64,000 nt of DNA from assembly GCA_019217005.1 (NCBI GenBank), contig JAHBNG010000068.1, positions 11,808 to 75,807 on the forward strand, in the 5' to 3' direction. A model generated the notes under the pieces. It did no database searches. It had not been told where the DNA came from and worked only from the letters and a program-made list of their open reading frames with translations. This document shows positions 1-7,929 of the stretch, piece by piece. The stretch is from Chloroflexi bacterium TSY. GTDB lineage: Bacteria; Chloroflexota; Anaerolineae; Caldilineales; Caldilineaceae. The stretch's first letter is position 1. Every line of letters starts with the position of its first letter. The position numbers and the translations under genes were made by a program.

Positions 1-582
1 CAGCACAAACGCAACATCATTCGAACCGAGCGAAACGGTGGCATCGACGGGCTTGAGTATGGCCGGGAAGCCAACATACTTGGCAATCGCAGCCCAGTCG
101 AGTGGGTACTCTAAATTGCGCAAGCTTTCGGCTGAAATCTCATCTGAATAGGCCCGCATGGGGAGCACAACGGCTCGTGGTGTGGGAATATCTAGCATTG
201 CAGCAACACTCGCCGCGACAAACCGATCATTGGCTCCTTGCTGTGCTTGTTCATTCAGCACGTAGCTGCCTTGTCGCTGAGCATGAGCGAGAAAGGAACG
301 ATAATAGGCAACATGGTGACTGATACGATCGAGGAGAAGGGTATAGGGAGATTTCTGCGTGATATAAGTTCCGCCCAAGCTAACAAACTCGGCCTGGACA
401 TGCACGTTGCGTTTGTTGACCTCTTCAATAAAGGCGGGGGGGAAGCTCCACTCATCACCGACGAGCAGCCCAATCTTTCGGGTTGTTTTTGGTTGGATAT
501 CTGAATCACTCTGCGATGGACCTGTTTCTCCCGCATAATAGAGTGGATTCGCAACCGTTTTTTGGAGGGAATCTAGAGACAC
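1..582 (-). CDS. ATP-grasp domain protein, partial (runs off the left edge)
   Basis: Reading the minus strand from a GTG at 582 gives 194 open codons to the window edge. The sequence reads as an N-terminal pre-ATP-grasp domain (KIGLLVGDEWSFPPAF, an acyl-ligase-like start) followed by the beginning of the ATP-binding fold, FPAILKPVDATVSLGSNDV, which is the lysine and glycine-rich loop of RimK/glutathione-synthase-like ATP-grasp enzymes. Such enzymes join a carboxylate to an amine or thiol using ATP; the substrate cannot be told here. The GTG overlaps the last base of the upstream stop codon (TTAGTG), implying translational coupling. An ATG-only search misses this gene. Family call is fairly firm, function unknown. 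Confidence 0.75.
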   Translation of the reverse strand, partial: MSLDSLQKTVANPLYYAGETGPSQSDSDIQPKTTRKIGLLVGDEWSFPPAFIEEVNKRNVHVQAEFVSLGGTYITQKSPYTLLLDRISHHVAYYRSFLAHAQRQGSYVLNEQAQQGANDRFVAASVAAMLDIPTPRAVVLPMRAYSDEISAESLRNLEYPLDWAAIAKYVGFPAILKPVDATVSLGSNDVAFVL

Positions 583-1037
583 TAAGCATTCTCTCGGAAA
601 TCGTCCCAATCGACACCCATGCCAAACCCAGGTTCTTTGCGTTCGGGATCACGAAATTCGAGCATCATATCAAATTCCTGATGGTCAAGTACGTTCGGTG
701 TTGCATCCAGCCCCATCGTCAACTCGGCGACCACGCGATAAATAGCTCCTGGCTTTGGGTCGCGCAGATGAAGTGCCAGATCGTGCTTCTGATCTCCCTG
801 CGCAATCAAGTCGACGCTACAATTTTCAGTGCCATCTGGATTCAAGACATAAAGCGCAATGTTGGGCTGTTCATCTTGCTTGGCTGTTACCCAGAGGCGC
901 GTCCAAATTCGAGTCAAATCTGGGTAGGGGTAGAGGACAATGCGCTCAAAACGAAGCGGCTCGTCGTCTTGAAAAAAAGAAATTTCCATGCGTGATTCGT
1001 CTTGCGTGTACGGATCGAGAAAATTGCTGGATGACAA
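582..1037 (-). CDS. conserved-looking hypothetical protein upstream of the ATP-grasp gene
   Basis: A 151-residue soluble, acidic protein starting MSSSNFLDPYTQDESRM and ending DWDDFRENA. It has no signal peptide or membrane segment. The middle (LTRIWTRLWVTAKQDEQPN, then GAIYRVVAELTMGL) has alternating hydrophobic residues suggesting a beta-sandwich. I do not recognise the family. Its stop codon shares one base with the GTG start of the downstream ATP-grasp gene, so the two form an operon and probably act together; it may be a substrate or partner of the ligase, which is inference. Confidence 0.7.
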   Translation of the reverse strand: MSSSNFLDPYTQDESRMEISFFQDDEPLRFERIVLYPYPDLTRIWTRLWVTAKQDEQPNIALYVLNPDGTENCSVDLIAQGDQKHDLALHLRDPKPGAIYRVVAELTMGLDATPNVLDHQEFDMMLEFRDPERKEPGFGMGVDWDDFRENA

Positions 1038-1080
1038 GAGTCCAATTGGAACTGCGCGAACGATGTCCTTACCTGATGCT

Positions 1081-1151
1081 TATCCGAAAAGCTCTGTAAC
1101 GATGCATTCTCTCCCGAGAAGCTGGTCGGACTTACAGCCACTTTTCGGATA
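1081..1151. repeat. R1 palindromic repeat, copy A (71-bp core)
   Basis: The core begins TATCCGAAAAG and ends CTTTTCGGATA, a perfect 11-bp terminal inverted repeat. Two further copies with the same 71-bp core length lie at 54510-54580 (opposite orientation) and 60402-60472. Similarity extends a few bases outside (TGCT before, GGTTCTTA after). No coding potential. It looks like a small dispersed palindromic or MITE-type element. Confidence 0.85.
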
Positions 1152-1166
1152 GGTTCTTACTCATAG

Positions 1167-1262
1167 CGGGAGGGCATGGGAGTCGAACCCACCGCAGCCA
1201 GCTCTGCGCTACCTGCCACTGATTTTGAAGACCAGGGCCGCCACCGGGCGACATGCCTTCCC
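1167..1262 (-). tRNA. selC: tRNA-Sec (anticodon TCA)
   Basis: The minus strand folds as a selenocysteine tRNA. It has an 8-bp acceptor stem GGGAAGGC/GCCCTCCC with one A-C mismatch, a 6-bp D stem GTCGCC/GGCGGC with a 4-base loop, anticodon stem CTGGT/ATCAG with loop CTTCAAA (anticodon TCA reading UGA), and a long variable arm pairing GCAGGTAGC with GCTGGCTGC at one mismatch. The T arm is GTGGG-TTCGACT-CCCAT and the discriminator is G73. No CCA is encoded. The extended D stem, long variable arm and TCA anticodon together are diagnostic. No selA, selB, selD or recognisable selenoprotein lies in the window. Confidence 0.93.
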
Positions 1263-1286
1263 GTCTGGTATTGTATACCAGACGGG
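1260..1286. repeat. perfect 12-bp hairpin overlapping the 5' end of tRNA-Sec
   Basis: CCCGTCTGGTAT (1260-1271) pairs perfectly with ATACCAGACGGG (1275-1286) around the 3-base loop TGT. Its inner arm includes the first three bases of the tRNA. The precursor RNA could therefore form a hairpin competing with the acceptor stem, or the DNA could be an operator or a small palindromic repeat. Confidence 0.8.
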
Positions 1287-2436
1287 GAGGCAGTGTCCAG
1301 TTGACTGCCCGTTCTTCATGCATCAGTGCCAGGTTCTTAGTGAGCGTTCAAAAATAAGTTATAGGAATTAAGTATCAATTAATGGTTGAGAGCTAATGAC
1401 ATAATTCCAGTTGGGACAGAGAGAGCGCCGATGCAGTTGAATGGACTGACGTTGCTCTTTGGAAACAGAGCGGCCTTTGTCAAAAATGCGCTCGACAAGA
1501 AAAGCCTGAACAGCAAGTCCAGTTTTGTTGGTCGTGCCCCGGATAAAGTTAAGCATAGTTTGAAAGGTACGTAGCGGACGCGCCGCCCAACTAGAAGTAA
1601 TCTGACTGAAGAGGCGGTATTCAATCGGATTGTATTTGGAATTGCCAGTTGGATAGTGACAAATCATAACGTGAATGCCAAACTGATTGGCAAGTTGAAG
1701 TTGAACCTCATGTTTCCAAAGCCAGAACCGACAACTATTGCTACCGCCAGCATCGCAGAAAATGAGTAAGAGGTCTTCTCGCTCAAAACGAGGTCTATCA
1801 GGGCTTGCCCACCATTGAGCGATGCAATAAGCAGCAAATTCAGGGGTATCAGCCGAGGTGCCGACATAGACGTATCCTTGGTTATGGCATAAATCATAGA
1901 TACCATATGGTCTGGCTGTGCCGATGGCGTCAGATGGAAAGTCATGGATCAAAACCTCTTCCGCCTCCTGGCACCAAGCCTGTCCAGCGTTGGCGAAGTC
2001 ACCGATCTGCTCTTTGGCTTTCCCATCGACGCTGATGACAGGATAACCGGCATCCATAAAGAGCTTTTTGACTCGCTTGATATACCGAAACTGGCGATCT
2101 TGGTCTGGATGTTTTTCCTTGATCAGGCTTTTGCGGTTTGATGCCAGTCCATAATCGAGCTTATCCAACAAGCGTCGGAGCGTATTTGTACTGACCGAAC
2201 AGGATTGCTTGGCCAGTTCTTTGGCAAGGTTCCTCAAACTCTTGCGAACCCATTTTTCGTCACCCGTTGGAAGACCAGCCACATCATCAGATAAGAGTGT
2301 TTCCAATTTCTCTTCTACTTCTGGCGTTTTTTTTCCACCGAGTGACGACCGCCGCCCTGCACTCGCACTCGCTTACTTGGTCTATTTGCCAAGTCGTTCG
2401 ATAGTTCCTCTTGGCCACGCTTGATTGTGTTTACAT

Positions 2437-3941
2437 CTTTACTTTCTGGTAAAGGCTTGAGTGACAAAGGGCAAACCGAAAGGGGCGGAAAAAAGAATCC
2501 ACCCTGAAAAAACGGGATAAAATGTAAAAATAGTGCTCGGCTAGTTTAAGCAGCGGCATTGAGGCGGCGATGAGCGAGAACGCCTTTAGGTAAATGGTGT
2601 GAAACCGAGGCCTTTTTCCGAAAGTCAGGGTCGAGTTGGTCAGGAGTTGGAAAAAGAGCACTCGAGAGAACACGGCGCAGCCTGCCGGGAGTGGCTTGAG
2701 GCTCTCGATCCCAGTAGCCAGTCGGTATGGGAGGAAGAGAAGCGGCTAAATGGGAAAGAAGATTGCCAGCAAGCAGCCCCAGTTCAGGTAAGCGGAAACA
2801 AGCCTCATCGGCATGAACAAATTGACGATGTAAGCCAATCATCTGCTTGGAAGCCAAGGGGGGGATGTTCAACAGGCCAGCGTTCCAGGTAGACAAGATA
2901 AATGGTTTCAGGCTGCAAAGTCATAACGGTCGCCAAAACCAAAGGTGTGTTGTAGGCCGGATCCTGAATGACGTAAATCGAGTAGGTACGGTTGGCTGTA
3001 TCCACCTTGGTTGTTCTGGGGACGAGATTGTGCCATGCTTGATAGCAAATCAGGCGACCACTATAGAGAAAGCGACCAGACGAGTCCGGAGTTGTAGCCT
3101 CGAGTCGCTTTCCCTTATAGCTGCGAGAGAGCGGACGCACAATATCGCCATATTCAGGTGGTCTGCCTTTTTCTTTGCGTTTGGGTAACTCATTGCGGCG
3201 CACTGTGCAGTTAATCGCTTCCCGCAGGACAAATCGGTCTATGCCGCTTTCTAGCATTTCTCTGATTGTAAACCCGGCATCGACCACCGCCACTTCGTCT
3301 GACTCCAGTGATTTCTTCGTCTCTTTCAGCAGCTTTTTCCGAAACTCACTTTCCTTTGTTCCAACCGTGCATCTCATGATTGCCTTGAGCAGTGGCACTC
3401 GCTTCCCGCCTATCTCCCCCGAGCTTATCATCACTCCAAAGATGAGCGCGGGCAATGCCCGACGAGCCGTTGAGTTATAGAGTCGGTTCACTTTCCCTTG
3501 CAGCTTCGGTCGCCAGAACCCTGTGATATCTATGCTTTTCACTCGGTACCCTTCTAACTTTTTTGCCTCCCATTCCCCTTTCCACTCCACTTCTTCTTGC
3601 CACGACCCCAGCAGACTTGTGATATCCCATGATCCATATCGAAAGCTCCACCAGCTTCGCCGGAGCTCCTCATCTTCAAACCCGCTTTCTTTCAATGCGC
3701 TATGGATTGCTCCTCGACTTTTCAGAAACGACCCATTCAGCATTGCCCACATCAGACGCATTACATTTACGTTTGTTCCCATCGGCGTTACTTGCAATAC
3801 ATTCATCAGTACTGCTATAGTTATTTCTGGCGCGGTTAGCATTCCTTCCTCCTTTTTGGGTTCTCTACCTTTTGGATGAACTGCTAACCGCTTTTTGTCA
3901 CATTTCTCACCTCATCTCTTTTCTTTTACCAGAAAGTAAAG
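2437..3941 (-). mobile_element. 1.5-kb IS (family uncertain), copy 1, 6-bp target duplication TTACAT
   Basis: The element is bounded by perfect 17-bp inverted repeats CTTTACTTTCTGGTAAA / TTTACCAGAAAGTAAAG. It is flanked by TTACAT at 2431-2436 and 3942-3947, a 6-bp target duplication. It lies inside the ISAzo13-type transposase gene, so it arrived later. A second copy in opposite orientation is at 13759-15261. It carries one transposase gene, broken here. I could not assign it to a named IS family by eye. Confidence 0.93.
2546..3842 (-). pseudogene. DDE-type transposase of the 1.5-kb IS, C-terminal frameshift
   Basis: Starts MLTAPEITIAVLMNVLQVTP at 3842. Likely catalytic blocks are VAVVDAGFTIREM and the C-terminal YLVYLERWPVE...KQMIGLHRQF region typical of IS4-like DDE transposases. 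Here a run of seven C on the coding strand (2858-2864) replaces the six seen in copy 2, which shifts the frame just after RWPVE. The remaining C-terminus continues in another frame to RRLNAAA at 2546. Correcting the single base gives exactly 431 residues. The 5' half is intact in this copy, unlike copy 2. Confidence 0.88.
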
Positions 3942-4309
3942 TTACATGGAGGCCTGTTATTTCCGATACCTTTTGCCTTCCTCCATGTCCTAATTTTGTC
4001 GCTTCGATTGCTGCATACCATCTTCTTTCCTGCTCATCCAAGCGACTCATGAACAGATTCATCAGATGATGATTTTCCATGATTTCCGGCGACTCTTGTT
4101 CTATACATATTTTGCATTCGCACTTGTGTATCTTTGGTTCTTCCATTTTTTTCATGCCTCCTTTGAGGCACTATTTTATCACATAAATCTACAACTTATT
4201 TTTGCACGCTTACTTAGAGCTATCTGCGGCATGTTCGATCCCATGCCCTCCCTCATGAAGTAATTTTTTTGCTTACTCTAGATCTAGCTGAACTCCTATG
4301 CCCTCTCAC

Positions 4310-4552
4310 TCAATTACAAGCTAATTCATTGAGCCTTTGCTCTACGCTTTGAAGTCGTTCATTGATGGATAGGAGTAGAAACCTGATTTCATCCATCTGG
4401 ATGGGTGCGCCCTTGTTTTCGTCATATTGTAGCAATAGGCTAGAGACGAACTCGCCCTGCTTGCGCTCGGTTGAATTACGCTTGATGACATCAACTGCTT
4501 CATCAAGCATTGACAGGGTTATGCGTTTTCGACCCATTAGTTTCTTCTCCAT
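4310..4552 (-). CDS. small ribbon-helix-helix-like protein with C-terminal coiled coil
   Basis: An 80-residue protein. Residues 8-45 (RKRITLSMLDEAVDVIKRN, then GEFVSSLLLQY) match the pattern of a beta-strand plus two helices seen in CopG/Arc-type ribbon-helix-helix DNA-binding proteins. The tail (MDEIRFLLLSINERLQSVE) is a short heptad-like helix that could mediate oligomerisation. Such proteins are usually antitoxins or small repressors. No toxin-like partner is adjacent: one side is the ISAzo13 element and the other a divergent membrane protein. Family call is moderate; target unknown. Confidence 0.65.
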   Translation of the reverse strand: MEKKLMGRKRITLSMLDEAVDVIKRNSTERKQGEFVSSLLLQYDENKGAPIQMDEIRFLLLSINERLQSVEQRLNELACN

Positions 4553-4711
4553 GTAAATATCGAATCATAATAGCATTGTAACAGATGTCGTAGCTAATGT
4601 CAATAAGTCCGCGATAAATTCATCGAAAAGATGTATGAAATGGCAGGTACTTCTATGATACAATGACGATCAGGCTGACAAACCACACCCATGTAACCAC
4701 GAAATAGAACT

Positions 4712-5056
4712 ATGAACCCCATCAAGGCTGTGCTAAAAGGCAAAAATTTAGAGAAGGCCGAGACAGTTGAGAGAATGCTAAAAGATCCAGGCGAAGTAGC
4801 TATCTTTGAAGGAGAACTAACGAGAGAGACTATCTTTGCACTCGGTGGTGCTGCTGGTCTGTTCATTGTCATTATTGCTGGCAGAATTATAGTTGGCTAT
4901 GCTGTCCTACAATGGGGCTTGGTCGCAGGTCTAATCAGCCTGATATTGCTTGAGGTCACTATGGCGATACAGCTTTGGTATAGGTATCAGACGAAAGCAG
5001 AGTACCGACGACGGAAGCAGGATAAGCCAAGTAAGTGGAATGGGGTGCATGGGTAG
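4712..5056 (+). CDS. small membrane protein with two transmembrane helices
   Basis: A 114-residue protein starting MNPIKAVLKGKNLEKAETVE. It has a charged cytoplasmic-looking N-terminus of about 45 residues, then two hydrophobic segments (ALGGAAGLFIVIIAGRIIVG and VLQWGLVAGLISLILLEVTM) and a basic tail (RYQTKAEYRRRKQDKPSK). The hairpin topology with a positive tail suggests both termini are inside. I do not recognise a family. A -10-like GATACAAT lies upstream at about 4658. It is divergent from the ribbon-helix-helix gene. Confidence 0.6.
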   Translation: MNPIKAVLKGKNLEKAETVERMLKDPGEVAIFEGELTRETIFALGGAAGLFIVIIAGRIIVGYAVLQWGLVAGLISLILLEVTMAIQLWYRYQTKAEYRRRKQDKPSKWNGVHG

Positions 5057-5220
5057 CTGCTCTGGCTGACAGGCGTCTGACAAGGGCTTTTGTGGACAGA
5101 TGGTGTTATGGGTTCATTTGGGGCAGAGAGTGCGCTTAGGGGCGCTGAGGGGTTGGAGTGGTGACGTATGGAAGCAACACCGTGGCCCTAAAGTGAAGAC
5201 GATGAGAATGAACGAGAACG

Positions 5221-6489
5221 TTACTCATCGTCTTCAACCAGGACAGCCCCGTGGGCGGCAGGGTCGAAACCTTCGGGAAATTCTGTATTAATGCTATATT
5301 TCGCTCCATTCAGATCGACTCCATCAAGGTGGGCGTAACTCAGGTCAGCCCCTCTTAGGTCGGACCCACTCAGGTCAGAATCCATCAGGTAAGCATGGAC
5401 CAGATGAGCTTCTCTCAGGTTTGCATGACTCAGATCGGCCTCTATTAAGTCGGCCCCGAATAGGTCGTATCTCCTTAAGTTGGTTGCACGTAGTTTTGCT
5501 TTAGGTCCAATAGCACCTTGATTGGTAAAGTCATAGTCTTCTGGCCATTGTGTTTCACTATCATATCTTGCTCGACTCAAGACAGATTCAGTCAGGTCAG
5601 CATGACTCAGATTGGCTCTCTCCAAATTAGCTTTGCTCAGGTCGGCTAGGTATAGGCAAGCGTGACTCAAGTCGGCCTGACTCAGATTGGCTTTTGTCAA
5701 GTTGGCATCAATTAGTTGGGAGTGACTTAATACGGTATCGCTCAGGTTAGCCCTCGTCAAGTCGGCTTCATTCAGGTTAGCCCTCGTCAAGTTGACTTTG
5801 CTCAAGTTGGTTTCACTCAGAATTGCTCCACTTAGATCGGCATCCCTCAAGTTGGCCCCAATCAGGGTAGCGTGACTCAGGTTGGCATCCCTCAAGTTGG
5901 CCTCAACAAAGCTAGTGTTGAACAGGTTTGCTTTTTGCAAACTTACCTTCCAGAGCATTGCTCCATCGAGATTCGCTTCCTGCAAAACCGCCCTTTCCAG
6001 ATGGGCATTAAATAACTCTACATTCTCAAGGTTGGCTTTACGCATTTTCGCTTCTACTAAAGAGCCATCTCTTATCAGTGGAGGCTCAAATGTATACGCA
6101 ACTCTGACAGCTTCCAGAGCAAAATCATTGCTCGGACTCCCCATCTGCCTAACAATCTGCTCCTTCTCTCTTTGCTCGGCTCTCCATTCTACCAACCCAT
6201 CAATAATTAACACCGTAATTGCAATACTGCCAAGTTCTGCTGCCCCGTTTGCATAGAATACATCAATGAACCTGCTGAGATACGGTATCTCAGGCACTAT
6301 CTCCACAAACAGAAAGCCAAGAATCCCCATCACAGCAGCAGCGATCAAGAATACACGAGCCGCTGCTCCAACTGGTTCATCTTGTTTTGCAGCCCATTGC
6401 TTTATTATTGTTACAGCAGGTTCATTTTGTCGCCTTAGCCAAACATACACGGTAGGTGCTTGGATGATAATCCAAGTGAACGTTGCCAT
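5221..6489 (-). CDS. membrane-anchored pentapeptide-repeat protein
   Basis: A 422-residue protein. Residues about 40-115 contain two hydrophobic segments (VFLIAAAVMGILGFLFVEIV and LGSIAITVLIIDGLV), placing the protein in the membrane. From about residue 145 to 400 runs a long series of A(D/N)LXX pentapeptides such as ANLRDANLSHATLIGANL, which fold as a right-handed quadrilateral beta-helix. The repeats are briefly interrupted near residues 308-330 (YDSETQWPEDYDF) and again near the end (YSINTEFPEGF), a common capping variant. The function of such anchored repeat proteins is generally unknown. It is the third same-strand gene after the restriction-like and PLD-like genes, but the spacing does not prove an operon. 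Confidence 0.85.
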   Translation of the reverse strand: MATFTWIIIQAPTVYVWLRRQNEPAVTIIKQWAAKQDEPVGAAARVFLIAAAVMGILGFLFVEIVPEIPYLSRFIDVFYANGAAELGSIAITVLIIDGLVEWRAEQREKEQIVRQMGSPSNDFALEAVRVAYTFEPPLIRDGSLVEAKMRKANLENVELFNAHLERAVLQEANLDGAMLWKVSLQKANLFNTSFVEANLRDANLSHATLIGANLRDADLSGAILSETNLSKVNLTRANLNEADLTRANLSDTVLSHSQLIDANLTKANLSQADLSHACLYLADLSKANLERANLSHADLTESVLSRARYDSETQWPEDYDFTNQGAIGPKAKLRATNLRRYDLFGADLIEADLSHANLREAHLVHAYLMDSDLSGSDLRGADLSYAHLDGVDLNGAKYSINTEFPEGFDPAAHGAVLVEDDE

Positions 6490-7223
6490 AACAATGAGCT
6501 AAATTGTGATAATAGTTAGCAGCAAGATCGTAGGAGCAAAATAGTCAAGCATGGCTTTAGGGTCGTTCAATTTTCCGAGAGGTGATATCAAGCGTCTTGG
6601 CAACCTTAATTCGGTCACGATGTTGATTAATGTCCAAAACTTCCTCTATCCAATACCCTCTGAAAGCTTTGTGCCTTCGTGCAATTGGATGATATTGCAT
6701 GAAATAGTCTTTGAGGGGAGATGTTTCTGTAAGTTCGTAGGCACATGTCCACCTAAGTTGTTCCTTCTCTGTAACCTGCCGTATTCTACAATTGGAGATT
6801 AACCACTCAAACGCATTGGTGCTTACGTCACCGCAATACCCATACCCCCTGTCGAACGCAAGCACATGAGTTTGATCACCGACTCGGTACTCAAGCAAGT
6901 GATAAATTCGCCCTGTCTGACTATATTCTGGAATTATCTTTGATGAACCGTTCTTTGAAACATTTTTGTAGCGAGTAACTAGATCCCAGTAAGTAACTTC
7001 CTCTTGACATGGTAGAAACACATAACCCTCTAATCTACCACATGCATGAATACATATGTCGGCAACTCCATATTTCGGAACAAGCACACTACCGCCTAAT
7101 GAACGAAAAACCCTTTCGATGATCAGCTTTCTTTGATGGTCAGGAACTTGAATCTCAACCATTAGTTCAGAGAAAGTAGATTCAGGTGAATAGAAGTTTT
7201 CGCTTCCAACAAGCAATTTTCCA

Positions 7224-7446
7224 GACTCAGTAGATCCAAATTTGGCGTTTTTGGCTATTTTCAGTCGAGATTGCAGGGATTTTGGAGTCATTTATTCAGA
7301 TTTCGGTTACAGAAAACAACCTATTTCATATCTGAAAATCGCCCAAATCTAACGCAAAAACTAGATATCGACTGGCAAATTTGTATTTATGTCAACTGTT
7401 TAGCCAGAATTCTCTCTCAAAACCTGAAATTTGGATCTACTGAGAC
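7224..7446. mobile_element. MITE-1, copy A (223 bp)
   Basis: This is a 223-bp non-autonomous element with terminal inverted repeats (GACTCAGTAGATCCAAATTT at the left, its near-complement at the right). It is nearly identical to the inverted copy at 16340-16562. It lies inside the HKD motif of the PLD-like gene, and removing exactly 223 bases restores that frame. It also supplies an internal ATG (MTPKSLQSRLKIAKNAKFG) that opens in frame into the downstream PLD fragment. Confidence 0.88.
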
Positions 7447-7559
7447 TTAGAAAAGAATACAGCTTTCGTGTGAAGCTTTGGAACCGAGCGAACTTCCATC
7501 AATGGAAATCGTCTCAGAAATTCAATACCGATTTGCCGATATTTTGGAGCAATAAAAAT

Positions 7560-7714
7560 GGGGTGGTTCAGAATTAGGTTTACACTTTTGATACATAGAC
7601 AAAAATCTATATGAGGTCATTTTCTGCCTGAGCATGGCTCAAATTAGAAAATATAAACATCTTTTCTCTTTGCAAAAATGTAAACCTAATTGTCCGCCTA
7701 AAATGAACCACCCC
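7560..7714. mobile_element. MITE-2, copy 1 (155 bp, 8-bp target duplication)
   Basis: Terminal inverted repeats GGGGTGGTTCA/TGAACCACCCC flank a non-coding core. Sub-terminal AATTAGGTTTACA motifs also face each other. ATAAAAAT at 7552-7559 is repeated at 7715-7722. Further copies lie at 10384-10538 and 23303-23458. This copy interrupts the N-terminal third of the PLD-like gene. Confidence 0.95.
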
Positions 7715-7929
7715 ATAAAAATAGTCGATAATGGCTCTAATTTTGACCATAGCGAAAAATGCATATGGTTGAAACTGTATGTTGCTATATAAACCTTTCC
7801 ATCCAAAAAAGGGTTGTATGTATCAAAGAATGCTTCATAAGATAATTGCAACTGTAAATTGACGATATCTGTATCTATACTTAATTTCATGTTTTGTTTC
7901 GCTGATCAAAATCAAATATCTATTCTGAA

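Larger units (their letters stand above)
1368..4155 (-). pseudogene. ISAzo13-family transposase, interrupted
   Basis: The N-terminus starts at ATG 4155 and reads ...AAIEATKLGHGGRQKVSEITG until the inserted IS. The rest resumes beyond 2431 as ESKDVNTIKRGQEELSNDL and then GGGRHSVEKK. At an A8 tract (2327-2334) the frame must slip by -1 to continue as TPEVEEKLETLL; the C-terminal part contains VISVDGKAKEQIGDFAN and the conserved CHYPTGNSKYNPIEYRLFS block. Removing the 1,505-bp IS plus one 6-bp duplication and allowing the -1 shift gives exactly 426 codons, a normal length. The A8 could be a programmed shift site or a mutation. Not functional as it stands. Confidence 0.85.
1336..4217 (-). mobile_element. 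ISAzo13-family insertion sequence, split by a second IS
   Basis: The ends carry imperfect terminal inverted repeats: the left begins CTTAGTGAGCGTTCAAAAA at 1336, and the reverse complement of the right end begins CTAAGTAAGCGTGCAAAAA at 4217. Inside is a transposase gene interrupted at 2437-3941 by a different IS. Without that insertion and its duplicated target the element is about 1.37 kb, a normal size for the family. Flanking target duplications are not obvious. Confidence 0.8.
6557..7890 (-). pseudogene. phospholipase D-like (HKD motif) protein interrupted by two different MITEs
   Basis: The N-terminus starts at ATG 7890 (MKLSIDTDIVNLQLQLSYEA). It is cut by the 155-bp MITE-2 at 7560-7714, continues PKYRQIGIEFLRRFPLMEV and VPKLHTKAVFF, and is cut again by MITE-1 at 7224-7446. 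It resumes GKLLVGSENFYSPESTFSEL. Deleting the 223-bp MITE-1 and MITE-2 plus its 8-bp duplication leaves exactly 948 bases, a 315-residue protein reading HTKAVFFSNGKLLVGSENF. That is the HxK...GSxN motif of PLD-superfamily nucleases or phospholipases. The C-terminal ~190 residues I do not recognise. Only one HKD motif is visible, so it would act as a dimer. It lies 39 bases after a restriction-endonuclease-like gene on the same strand. Confidence 0.82.
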
